Below are positions 18,439 to 26,472 of a DNA stretch of 64,000 nucleotides, one piece after another. Below the pieces are notes generated by a model, which saw only the letters and a program-made list of their open reading frames with translations, had not been told where the DNA came from and did no database searches. Source of the stretch: Flavobacteriia bacterium (lineage in GTDB: Bacteria > Bacteroidota > Bacteroidia > Flavobacteriales_D > Crocinitomicaceae); NCBI GenBank assembly GCA_947450325.1, contig CANFUT010000002.1, positions 1 to 64,000 on the forward strand. The letters run 5' to 3'. Positions within the stretch are counted from its first letter, which is position 1. Each line of letters opens with the position of its first letter. The position numbers and the translations under genes are program-made.

Positions 18439-20205
18439 ATGCAAAAAACTTCAAATATCATAGATAAACCTCGCAAGGAGGGCGCTGAAGATTTATTAGG
18501 CGTTGACAAATACACCGACGCGTTAATACAATTCATTGAAACGTGTCAAATGCCAACAACCCTAGCCATTCAAGGAGAATGGGGAAGTGGAAAAACCTCT
18601 TTGCTGAATCAAATTCGCCATCGTTTGTGTGAATCAGATTTAAATACTCTTGAAGTAAATACTGCAAGACCATTTTATGGTATTTGGGTAAATACTTGGC
18701 AGTATTCCTTGATGAAAAGCAAAGATGAAGCACTCATTGCGATTATTGGAGGATTGACCAATGAAATTCTTTCCATTCTTAAATCAAAACACGAATCGAA
18801 AGCCAAAGCAACCATCAATAAAGTGAAAGGCTTATTTTCTAAATTGGGGAAAGTGGGTGCAAAAGCAGCAGTTAGCACCATCGGTTTGGAAACAGCTCTA
18901 GTTGATTCATTTTTGGAACGGGAAGAAGGCGAAGTGAATTTACTTCAATTTAAAAGTGCATTGCAAGATGCCATCAATGAATGTTTGGAGGAAGACCACA
19001 AACATGGAAATAATAACAAAGGATTTATTTTCTTCATCGATGATTTAGATCGAATTGATCCGCCAGTTGCGGTAGAGATTTTAGAACTCATTAAAAATAT
19101 CTTCGAAGTTGATAATTGTTTATTTGTATTAGCGATTGATTATGAGGTTGTCGTCAAAGGATTGATTCCGAAATTTGGACCTTTAACAGAAAAAAATGAA
19201 CGTGAATTTCGTTCGTTTTTTGACAAAATTATCCAACTACCATTTTCAATGCCGGTAGCCAATTACGATGTGACTAAGTTTTTAATTCATTCGTTGGAAG
19301 ACATTGGCTACATCGATAACCGCATTTTAGAAAATGACTTACTAAAGGAAAAATTAGCCGATTTAACTTTACTATCTGTCGGAACAAATCCGCGTTCTCT
19401 CAAAAGGTTGATTAATACACTTTCCCTTTTAAATATTATTGGGAAAATGGATGAAAATGAAGAAAAGGAAATCCACGAATTACTCATTAATTTCGCATTG
19501 GTTTGTATTCAAATTGCGTATCCAAAAATATATGAATTACTGACACAAGAACCTTCATTTAGAGAATGGACGGAACAAACCGCTAAAAAACTAAGACTTC
19601 CTGAATTGAATGAATCTCAATTAATTGTCTTAAACAGCACCCATGAATTTGACGAAGAATGGGAAAAAGTTTTGTTCAGAAAATGTCAGCAGGATCCATA
19701 CATGTCAAGCAGGGCTTTTCAAATTTCACAATTGCTGAATTACATCATTGAATTGGTGCCAGAGAAGATTAATTTTTCAGAAGAAATCTCGCGAATTATT
19801 GGATTTAGCGCCGTTACGAGCATCAATTTAGATCGAATTCCAAAAACAGTTTCAAAAGGAGAAAAAGTTCGTTTTGAGGGTTTTGCTGCACTAGGTGAAA
19901 TTCTAAAAGTCAATAAATTTAGTGATTCCTATATTGACACTTTAAAGGTTATTCACGATAAAATTGAAACGAGATTTAAAGATTTAATTCAAATCAATTA
20001 TACACCCAATTTTATCACCTTTACTTGTAAACACCCGAAAGGTAGAAGCAAAACCTTTTTATTTATCCGTTTTAAGAAAAATTTGGTACAATTTGAATTT
20101 TCAGGTCAAACGGCACAAATCATGGAAACAACAAATTTCACGGATGATTTGATGAATAAATTAGTGGATGCATTTAATAATTTATCTGAAAAACAATTAA
20201 ACTAA
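18439..20205 (+). CDS. KAP-family P-loop NTPase
   Basis: A 588-residue STAND/AAA-like ATPase of the KAP family. Residues 20-35 carry the usual start LLGVDKYTDALIQFI, Walker A is GEWGSGKTSLL (46-56), and Walker B is FIFFIDDLDRIDP (about 196-208), followed by ILELIKNIFEVDNCLFVLAIDYEVV and the GTNPRSLKRLINTL sensor that defines KAP proteins. Many KAP NTPases carry membrane helices between Walker A and B; here that segment (residues 110-160) is basic and amphipathic, not membrane-spanning. KAP proteins occur in defence systems and phage-exclusion proteins such as PifA, as well as elsewhere. The stop codon overlaps the start of the next, tiny gene by one base. Confidence 0.92.
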   Translation: MQKTSNIIDKPRKEGAEDLLGVDKYTDALIQFIETCQMPTTLAIQGEWGSGKTSLLNQIRHRLCESDLNTLEVNTARPFYGIWVNTWQYSLMKSKDEALIAIIGGLTNEILSILKSKHESKAKATINKVKGLFSKLGKVGAKAAVSTIGLETALVDSFLEREEGEVNLLQFKSALQDAINECLEEDHKHGNNNKGFIFFIDDLDRIDPPVAVEILELIKNIFEVDNCLFVLAIDYEVVVKGLIPKFGPLTEKNEREFRSFFDKIIQLPFSMPVANYDVTKFLIHSLEDIGYIDNRILENDLLKEKLADLTLLSVGTNPRSLKRLINTLSLLNIIGKMDENEEKEIHELLINFALVCIQIAYPKIYELLTQEPSFREWTEQTAKKLRLPELNESQLIVLNSTHEFDEEWEKVLFRKCQQDPYMSSRAFQISQLLNYIIELVPEKINFSEEISRIIGFSAVTSINLDRIPKTVSKGEKVRFEGFAALGEILKVNKFSDSYIDTLKVIHDKIETRFKDLIQINYTPNFITFTCKHPKGRSKTFLFIRFKKNLVQFEFSGQTAQIMETTNFTDDLMNKLVDAFNNLSEKQLN

Positions 20206-20378
20206 TGTTTGGATTTAAAGAAAAATTAGGCGTTTCTTTTTCTATGAAAAGATTGCTTGGAATTACTGGGTTAAAAAGCAGTTTTGCCCAAAAAACAGGC
20301 ATTCCAACTACAAAAGGTGGATTGGAAAGAAAAATTGGCGGTCAAATTCTAAAAGCCATTTTTGGCAAGAAAAAATAA
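20205..20378 (+). CDS. 57-residue basic peptide coupled to the KAP NTPase
   Basis: The ATG overlaps the KAP stop in TAATG, so translation is probably coupled. The product is small and strongly basic: it starts MFGFKEKLGVSFSMKRLLG, has KTGIPTTKGGLERKIG in the middle and ends in GKKK. The pattern (SFSMKRLLGITGLKS ... TGIPTTKGG ... RKIG) recalls a small conserved peptide family I have seen in other bacteria (SFS-x-KRALG-I-S ... IG-x-P-x-T-x-G-R-x-RK), but I cannot confirm this. A nucleic-acid- or membrane-binding role is possible. It is 33 bases before the UDG-like gene. Confidence 0.65.
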   Translation: MFGFKEKLGVSFSMKRLLGITGLKSSFAQKTGIPTTKGGLERKIGGQILKAIFGKKK

Positions 20379-20411
20379 TTGAATGTAGGATATTGAAAGA
20401 ATTTATTTGAA

Positions 20412-21302
20412 ATGTACGCAATTCATCCGAAACAAAAACAAATTATTCAATTGCTTGAAGATGCGTTTATTTGTCCTGAAAATGGCTTGGGTACAGTTTA
20501 TGATCAAATTGCGCAGTTTGTTGCAAATCAAATACCCAATTCAATCCAACATAGCACAGCTGAAAAGCTAAAATCGCCATTCTTTCAAATTTACCAAGAT
20601 TTTAGTGCTTCAATCACTACGATGGCGATTGATTTACCTGTTTTTTTATCTTCTAATTCGAAAAATAAAAAAACCATCATGGTTTGCGCGATGGACTCAC
20701 TTCCTCCACTTCCAACTAATCCATTTTGGAACAGCAGGCAAATTGATTTTAAAAAAGACATTGGTTTTTGGGCTCCGTTTAGTGTAATTGACGATTGGAA
20801 AAATCCAACTGGTTCCATGCGCACAAATATTCCGTTTTTTGAGACATTATTGGCTGAATACAATATTTACATAACGGATATTTATAAATTGTTTTTCCGC
20901 GTCGAAAAAGAAAATGGCTGGGTTAACAGCAACAGCATCGGATCATATACAAATTTGTCAGACCAAAAGGGAATTCATGTTCATGGCAAAATTTTAGCGC
21001 AGGAAATTGAAATAATTCAGCCAGAAGCGATTATTACCCTCGGAAATGCCTCAAGAAATTCTTTGCTGCAAATCAATACTTCCATGGGGTATGATGCACA
21101 AAATCCTTTAGGTTGGAAAGACGATATACAATCCTATTTCTGGGCAGATAAAATCAAAATTCTTGCATCAACACACATTTCGGGCGCAGCCAATGGAGCT
21201 AAATCTGCGATTCTTAGAAATCCGTCGTATACGCAGATTCAAGGAAAATACCAGAATGAGCGACTCGCCAAAATTATCCTTCAAAAATTAAACGATGAAT
21301 AA
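20412..21302 (+). CDS. Uracil-DNA-glycosylase-superfamily-like protein
   Basis: A 296-residue protein without signal peptide or membrane segments. The order of motifs recalls the UDG superfamily: a strand IMVCAMDSLPPLP (89-101) in the motif I position, a Rossmann-like EAIITLGNASRNSLL strand-turn (205-219), and ILASTHISGAANGAKS (250-265) in the place of the HPS-containing motif III loop. The classical catalytic residues are not clearly preserved, so it may bind rather than cut, or belong to an uncharacterised branch. The gene overlaps the downstream barrel gene by 8 bases and follows the KAP NTPase and the basic peptide, so all are likely in one transcript. Confidence 0.5.
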   Translation: MYAIHPKQKQIIQLLEDAFICPENGLGTVYDQIAQFVANQIPNSIQHSTAEKLKSPFFQIYQDFSASITTMAIDLPVFLSSNSKNKKTIMVCAMDSLPPLPTNPFWNSRQIDFKKDIGFWAPFSVIDDWKNPTGSMRTNIPFFETLLAEYNIYITDIYKLFFRVEKENGWVNSNSIGSYTNLSDQKGIHVHGKILAQEIEIIQPEAIITLGNASRNSLLQINTSMGYDAQNPLGWKDDIQSYFWADKIKILASTHISGAANGAKSAILRNPSYTQIQGKYQNERLAKIILQKLNDE

Positions 21303-22092
21303 ATTTATCTGTGGAATTTGGATTGTAATATTTCATTCTTTTGTAACTCAAAGTCAGGTGTTAAATATCGATCGAGTGACAGAAACCGATTCTATTTTCA
21401 AAAAATTTAGAGCTTATACTAATTTGAGTTTTTCAAACGAAAAACAAAAGAAAGCATTGATAGATTTTACCAATAAAACAGAGCTCAACTATTTCTTACC
21501 CAAAAAATATTTGGTGGTTTTTTTGAGTCAGGTTGACATGGCTTTCAATGGCAAAGCGATCAACGAAAACAACGGTTTTTTTCAGGCGAGATTTAGAGAC
21601 CATGACTCCCGAAAAGTCAGTCCAGATGTTTTTACGCAATACCAATGGAACGGAATTCAAGGAATGGAATACCGTTTTTTAAATGGAATCAATGCGCGTT
21701 TTAAATTTTTGGAGAAGAAAAAATCTGATTTATATACAGGATTTGGTGTTTTTTACGAAGCTGAAAAATGGAATCCCCACTTGCCTTCATTTGCCTTTAA
21801 AAGTGCTGCACTCAACACTGTTTATCGAAACATGTTTCGCCTCAATTGTTCTGCAAAATTTGCCATTAAATTGAGTAAATCAATTGATTTTTCAGGTTCA
21901 ACTTTCGTACAATTTCCCCTCAATGCACATTTCGGTTCGCCGCGGTGGTTTTTTGACTCCAATCTAAACTTCAACGTCAGCAAATATTGGTCTTTCATTC
22001 TACATTACGACCATAATTTTGACGCATTTCGACCATTGCCAATTGATCAGTATTATTATGCGATGACATTGGGAATTCAGTTGAAAGTTTGA
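21295..22092 (+). CDS. Outer-membrane beta-barrel (DUF481-like)
   Basis: A 265-residue protein with a signal peptide (cleavage near FVTQSQ) and a body of about ten amphipathic strands: AFNGKAINENNGFFQARFRD, VFTQYQWNGIQGMEYRFLNG, DLYTGFGVFYEAEKW, and a final YYYAMTLGIQLKV strand as in outer-membrane barrels. The pattern (hydrophobic-alternating, FTQYQ-x-N and E-x-RFLNG) is like the DUF481 family. It overlaps the UDG-like gene by 8 bases, which is unusual for an envelope protein next to a putative DNA-binding protein, and may be only a chance operon. Confidence 0.65.
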   Translation: MNKFICGIWIVIFHSFVTQSQVLNIDRVTETDSIFKKFRAYTNLSFSNEKQKKALIDFTNKTELNYFLPKKYLVVFLSQVDMAFNGKAINENNGFFQARFRDHDSRKVSPDVFTQYQWNGIQGMEYRFLNGINARFKFLEKKKSDLYTGFGVFYEAEKWNPHLPSFAFKSAALNTVYRNMFRLNCSAKFAIKLSKSIDFSGSTFVQFPLNAHFGSPRWFFDSNLNFNVSKYWSFILHYDHNFDAFRPLPIDQYYYAMTLGIQLKV

Positions 22093-22093
22093 T

Positions 22094-22208
22094 TTATTTC
22101 AACAATTCAAACACCCAAGAATGTCCTGTTTTTTTGGCGAAAGAATACACATTTTTTCAAGCATGGATTTTATTGTCCATTTCACGGTAAAGTTTCAAGA
22201 CCATTTCT
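22094..22208 (-). pseudogene. Decayed 3' end of a paralog of the 23280-24539 gene
   Basis: Bases 22094-22168 match 23280-23357 with two substitutions and one missing T in a T-run, which breaks the frame. Bases 22168-22208 then match 23535-23575 with about three substitutions, so a 177-bp internal deletion joins the parts. In the right copy these encode the C-terminus of the helical paralog (FAKKTGHSWVFELLK and LYREMDNKI). The remnant lies on the minus strand next to the Bro-N gene. Confidence 0.75.
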
Positions 22209-22305
22209 AAATTATTCATTTGATAGGAACTTTTGAAACTTTCGAAAACAAAAAAATGGTTTTTGATTAAAAAATAACTATATTTATGATGGAAAACTAA
22301 TCAAA

Positions 22306-23184
22306 ATGAGTTTAGACAGCAAAGCAAAAGACGAAAGTAAAATAACGAGTCTTCATTTATTTGAAGAACAACAATTGCGCACTGTTTGGGATTCTGAACA
22401 AGAAAAATGGTATATTTCTATAGTGGATGTAATCGCTGTGCTTACCGAAAGTAGAGATGCAAATGCCTATTGGAGAAAACTAAAACAAAGACTTAAAGCA
22501 GAAGGAAATGAAACCGTGACGAATTGTCACGGTTTGAAAATGGTAGCAACTGACGGCAAGATGAGATTTACTGATGTAGCTGATACAGAACAACTTTTTC
22601 GTTTAATTCAATCTATTCCTTCACCTAAAGCAGAGCCTTTTAAACTTTGGTTGGCGCAAGTGGCAGCAGAAAGATTAGATGAATTACAAGACCCTGAGTT
22701 GAGTATTGATAGGGCTTTAGAACAATATCTGAAATTAGGTTATTCAGAAAACTGGATAAACCAAAGGTTGAAAAGCATTGAAATTCGGAAAGAATTAACA
22801 GATGAATGGAAAAAGCGTGGTTTAAAAGAGGGTTTACAGTTTGCCACGCTTACGGATATCATTACCAAAGCTTGGAGCGATAAAACAACCAAGGAGTATA
22901 AAGTGCTAAAAGGATTGAAGAAAGAAAATCTAAGGGACAATATGACCAATACAGAATTGATTTTAAATATGCTGGCAGAGGCTTCTACAAAAGACATATC
23001 CGTTGCCACCAATCCCAAAGATTTTGAAGAAAGTAAAATTGTAGCCAAACAAGGAGGTAATGTTGCCAATGTTGCACGGTTGGAATTAGAAGCGAAAACT
23101 GGCAAAAAAGTGTTATCCGAATTGAATGCAAAAGATGTTTTTAGAAGCATAGAGGAAGACAAAGTCTCGAAGAAAAAAAGTTAA
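22306..23184 (+). CDS. Bro-N domain protein (phage-antirepressor-like)
   Basis: A 292-residue protein with a Bro-N type N-terminus (residues 12-125): LHLFEEQQLRTVWDSEQEKWY followed by ISIVDVIAVLTES and DANAYWRKLKQRL, then a conserved GLKMVATDGKMRFTDVADTEQLFRLIQ segment. The second half (LDELQDPELSIDRALEQYLKLGY, then WKKRGLKEG) matches the DinD-like/Bro-associated C-terminal pattern seen in many bacterial Bro-N proteins. Such proteins are frequent on mobile elements and near phage-related genes. It lies between the decayed copy and the intact copy of the helical paralog, which suggests insertion or duplication. Confidence 0.88.
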   Translation: MSLDSKAKDESKITSLHLFEEQQLRTVWDSEQEKWYISIVDVIAVLTESRDANAYWRKLKQRLKAEGNETVTNCHGLKMVATDGKMRFTDVADTEQLFRLIQSIPSPKAEPFKLWLAQVAAERLDELQDPELSIDRALEQYLKLGYSENWINQRLKSIEIRKELTDEWKKRGLKEGLQFATLTDIITKAWSDKTTKEYKVLKGLKKENLRDNMTNTELILNMLAEASTKDISVATNPKDFEESKIVAKQGGNVANVARLELEAKTGKKVLSELNAKDVFRSIEEDKVSKKKS

Positions 23185-23279
23185 AAAAATAATATTTCAA
23201 CTGAATAGATTGTTGTTTTAATTAGCTATTTCGGATGCAATATCTTTTTAGTTTAACAATCAGTTTCATGCAAGTAATT

Positions 23280-24539
23280 TTACTTCAACAATTCAAACAC
23301 CCAAGAATGGCCTGTTTTTTTGGCGAAAGAATACACATTTTTTTCAAGCATGGATTTGATATCTCCATCGGCATAAAGCAAAGAAGTAGAAGCTTCGATG
23401 ACCAATCTTGAATTGGTTTCGTTGTCGTGTGCTGCAGATATTCTGACAGGAGGAAAAATAGTGTTGTTTTTCACGATCTTTTTTTGAAAGCTATGAACTG
23501 TAAATTGAATGATTAATTCAGCGATGCTTTCAATTTTATTGTCCATTTCACGGTAAAGGTTTAAAACCATTTCTGTAAATAATCCATATTGAAACGCGCG
23601 TTTTAGCTGACCTGAAAAAGCCAATGCCTTGATGCATCTAGCAACAATCCAGCAGGTATCGTAACGATTAAATCTTTGGCAATGTTCGATGATTCTCTCT
23701 AAATGAAAAGTTAATTTATCTTTTAATTTTTTAGTTCTAAAATCCAACAAAATTTGAATTTCAAAATACCGCGATAATTCATGAAAATGAAGATTTTTTA
23801 AAGGAATATTTTCATTCAACATGATGGATGATAACATTTTTTCATCGACCGGTTTCTTCTCATAAATGGCTTTTGAAATCAAAAAACAATGCAAGAAAAT
23901 TTGATTGTTTGAATCAGTTAAATTAGATTGATAAAAAGTTCTTAAAGCATCTGAATAATAACTATTTGGGTCGTCCTCATCTACATAACTCTCATAAAAT
24001 AACCAACGCCCATTTTCAATTTCAATCAGGGCATTCAATAATTCTTTTTGTTTTGGATGTTTGCGAACAATGTTCCCTAACAACATCACTAATTCATTTT
24101 TTAGCGGACTATTTTTTTCAAAACTGTTTAATAAATGTTGTACGCTTTTCCAATCTTCATTGGCAAGTGCAATCTCCAGAGTCACCAATGAAAAAGGCCC
24201 TGTTTGAAATGAATCAATTGGTGAATAAAGCGCCGTATCTAATTCGTTTTGAATTGTTTTGCAAAAATCTGCATAGGTTTCAAATTCTAGATAGTGGCAA
24301 AATAGATTTAAAGTAGAAGTATAAGGTCTGTGATTTGCTTTCAAAATGCCTAAAAATCGTGCAATTGTGTGCGCAGAAACATGAAAACCATTCAAGTTCA
24401 TTTTGTCTGAAATCAGCTTACAATCAGCAAATTCTTTGACTTCAATACCTGTTTTTTGTTGCAAGCGCTTTGCTAGTTCACGCACATACAAAGTGTCGTA
24501 ACTTTCATTGGTAATTTTTTGCATGCACAAAGAAAACAT
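23280..24539 (-). CDS. Putative regulator: HTH-like N-terminus plus helical repeats
   Basis: A 419-residue protein with the same layout as the gene at 16158. The N-terminal part carries LAKRLQQKTGIEVKEF, then GFHVSAHTIARFLGI and NHRPYTSTLNLFCHYLEFETYADF, a signature of the form S-x-x-TI-x-RF-x-G / RPY-x-x-TLN. The remainder is a helical array with aromatic residues. The ATG at 24539 was chosen; M6 (24524) is an alternative. Tandem GATGCAATG repeats lie 32-51 bases upstream of the start. The C-terminal coding sequence is duplicated in decayed form at 22094-22208. No characterised family comes to mind. Confidence 0.65.
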   Translation of the reverse strand: MFSLCMQKITNESYDTLYVRELAKRLQQKTGIEVKEFADCKLISDKMNLNGFHVSAHTIARFLGILKANHRPYTSTLNLFCHYLEFETYADFCKTIQNELDTALYSPIDSFQTGPFSLVTLEIALANEDWKSVQHLLNSFEKNSPLKNELVMLLGNIVRKHPKQKELLNALIEIENGRWLFYESYVDEDDPNSYYSDALRTFYQSNLTDSNNQIFLHCFLISKAIYEKKPVDEKMLSSIMLNENIPLKNLHFHELSRYFEIQILLDFRTKKLKDKLTFHLERIIEHCQRFNRYDTCWIVARCIKALAFSGQLKRAFQYGLFTEMVLNLYREMDNKIESIAELIIQFTVHSFQKKIVKNNTIFPPVRISAAHDNETNSRLVIEASTSLLYADGDIKSMLEKNVYSFAKKTGHSWVFELLK

Positions 24540-24570
24540 CTTATAAAGTTAGTTAATTGCATTTAATAAA

Positions 24571-24590
24571 GATGCAATGAGATGCAATGG
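24571..24590 (+). repeat. Tandem 10-bp repeat upstream of the helical paralog
   Basis: GATGCAATGa and GATGCAATGg lie directly side by side, 32-51 bases upstream of the start codon at 24539 on the minus strand. Such a tandem site ahead of a putative HTH protein gene may be an operator. The rest of this 178-base gap is AT-rich without other supported features. Confidence 0.35.
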
Positions 24591-24717
24591 AGAGGTGTTT
24601 TATTAAAGTCTATTTTTGGTGGCATTTTGGGCACGGCAAATTATTTAATATAATAAATCATTTGGGCAAGTTAACCGCCCTTGACAAGGAAAAAATATTT
24701 AAACATAAATCAAAATC

Positions 24718-25020
24718 ATGGAAAATTTAAAAATTAATAATGGAAAAGTTGAAATCTGGACAAGAAATGGTTCACTAGTCAAAACAATCAGCACTAGTAA
24801 CGCATTAGCTGCAGACTTTAATGTTGACCAATCTTTAATAGCAATTACAATTGCTAATGGAAAAGTTGAAATTTGGAAAAGAGGTGGTTCGTTAATTAGA
24901 ACAATTGGTCAAGGAGGTGCAACAAATGCAAGATGGAATGGTTCGGAAATAGCTATTTCAACAAATAAAGGGAAAACTGAATTATGGACGCAAAATGGTG
25001 CTTTAATTAGAACCTTTTGA
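24718..25020 (+). CDS. Three-blade mini beta-propeller-like protein
   Basis: A 100-residue protein made of almost nothing but three copies of a 37-39-residue unit: NGKVEIWTRNGSLVKTI (8-24), NGKVEIWKRGGSLIRTI (47-63) and KGKTELWTQNGALIRTF (84-100). The pattern of two strands with W and a hydrophobic strand in between is that of WD40-like propeller blades. Three blades do not close a propeller, so it would have to be an oligomer, or is a fragment. There is no signal peptide. The gene has an ATG, a stop, and no obvious partner. Confidence 0.65.
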   Translation: MENLKINNGKVEIWTRNGSLVKTISTSNALAADFNVDQSLIAITIANGKVEIWKRGGSLIRTIGQGGATNARWNGSEIAISTNKGKTELWTQNGALIRTF

Positions 25021-25140
25021 ATAAATGGGGGCCTTGGTCTCTATACAGTCAAATCACCAATTACAGTATTTTTTAAGTGTATCAATCCTAAAATGGGAAT
25101 CAGAATAAACAGAACGAAACTGATCAAAAATTGAATAAAT

Positions 25141-25998
25141 ATGAAAGAACTATTAGAAATAATAAAATCTGATCTTACGTGCTTATTTAACACTGACAAA
25201 ATTGAAAATGCAGTAATTTTTAATAAAGCATTAGGAAAAGAATTTATTTCAGAGAATTTTATTCCAATGTATTTTGGTGGAAAATACGATGCAAAAACAG
25301 TATTTGTAATGTTAAATCCAGGAGGTCAGTTAAACAACAGTTACGCTTTCTCAAAAAAAGATAAATCAAATTATGAAAATGTTGATGATTTCGTTTCAAA
25401 ATATGTTGAAAGACATATAAATATTGGAAAAATAGATTTTGATCGACTTGACAATTTTGATTTAAAACAAGCCGCTTTTCTTCTTCCGTTTCAAGATTCG
25501 GGTATTTCACTTCCCGATTTTACCCTAGATTTAAAAAATCGTGAGTTAAAATTAAAAGCGAAAGAAGCCGTTTTAATGCAGAAACTACAACTAGAATTAA
25601 TTCCGTACCACTCTGCAAAGTTCGATGAGCTTCTTAGTAATGAAAAAATAGCGAAGAATAATATTGATTTGTTTCTGCCTCACATTAACAGACTTTTAAA
25701 TGTAATTACTTCAGAAGATCGAAAATATGTCATTTTCGGTGCGAAACAGTTTTATTATTTATTCAAAGCTTTCCAAAATAAATTCCCCGAATCAATTAAA
25801 TTTAAAGAAGCTAAAAGTTTTAAAATAGAAGGGTTAAAAAACAAAACAAACTTGTGCTTAATTCAAATTAACCACAATAATAAAAAAATTAAAGGCTTGA
25901 TTGCACATTCCTTTCCTCGCAGAGATTTACCAAATGCTTACGAGAAAATGAAAAAATATGGTGAATTATGTTTTAATGAATTTCAACAAACTTTTTAA
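25141..25998 (+). CDS. Second uracil-DNA-glycosylase-like protein
   Basis: A 285-residue cytoplasmic protein. Motifs in order: TVFVMLNPGG (53-62), where UDG-like proteins carry their first active-site loop; LELIPYHSAKF (151-161); a Rossmann-like KYVIFGAKQFYYLF (195-208); and IAHSFPRRDLPNAYEKM (254-270), which takes the place of the HPS loop. This is the pattern I associate with uncharacterised UDG-superfamily proteins of the FVMLNPG type. The gene is followed after 9 bases by a small acidic-protein gene. It is distinct from the one at 20412, so two UDG-like genes occur within 5 kb. Confidence 0.5.
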   Translation: MKELLEIIKSDLTCLFNTDKIENAVIFNKALGKEFISENFIPMYFGGKYDAKTVFVMLNPGGQLNNSYAFSKKDKSNYENVDDFVSKYVERHINIGKIDFDRLDNFDLKQAAFLLPFQDSGISLPDFTLDLKNRELKLKAKEAVLMQKLQLELIPYHSAKFDELLSNEKIAKNNIDLFLPHINRLLNVITSEDRKYVIFGAKQFYYLFKAFQNKFPESIKFKEAKSFKIEGLKNKTNLCLIQINHNNKKIKGLIAHSFPRRDLPNAYEKMKKYGELCFNEFQQTF

Positions 25999-26007
25999 AG
26001 ATATTTT

Positions 26008-26472
26008 ATGGCTGTATGCAATTTCAATGATTTTGAAAAAAAAGAAATCATTACTGAACTAAAAAAAAATAACCCACAAGATTCTGCATACATAACGTTA
26101 GAAGTCAAAAATTTAATAGAATTGCGACAACATGCAGGAATACTTTTTGATAAAAATTTCTCTTGTGAAATTAAAATTGAATGGGCTACTGCGAAACTTG
26201 AGAATGAAATATCAGTTGAGTCTTTAATCGCTTTACTCGAAAAAAAAGATATTTTAGATTTATCTATTGATGATTTTAATGCGTGTTCAATTCTAAAAAC
26301 GGTAGATGGAAATAACAGTATTTCAAACATAAAATGGGAAACTCCATTAACTGAAGCGGAAAAAATAGAATTAGAAAATCATAACCTAGAGTGGGAATCC
26401 GATATAAATGGAACACAATTGCTATTTAATCCTGGAAATGTAGATTCAATGATAATTGAATATAACAATTGA
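26008..26472 (+). CDS. Small acidic protein downstream of the UDG-like gene
   Basis: A 154-residue protein without signal peptide, very rich in Glu and Asp and with only one Arg. Segments include FEKKEIITELKKNNPQDSAY, VESLIALLEKKDILDLSIDDF and LTEAEKIELENHNLEWE. I recognise no family. It lies 9 bases after the UDG-like gene and is probably cotranslated with it. A partner or inhibitor role is possible, but only on the ground of position and charge. Confidence 0.6.
   Translation: MAVCNFNDFEKKEIITELKKNNPQDSAYITLEVKNLIELRQHAGILFDKNFSCEIKIEWATAKLENEISVESLIALLEKKDILDLSIDDFNACSILKTVDGNNSISNIKWETPLTEAEKIELENHNLEWESDINGTQLLFNPGNVDSMIIEYNN

Noticed and set aside
22306-23184. A prophage, on the ground of the Bro-N protein
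   Set aside because: No integrase, capsid, terminase or lysis genes are visible nearby; a single Bro-N gene is not enough.
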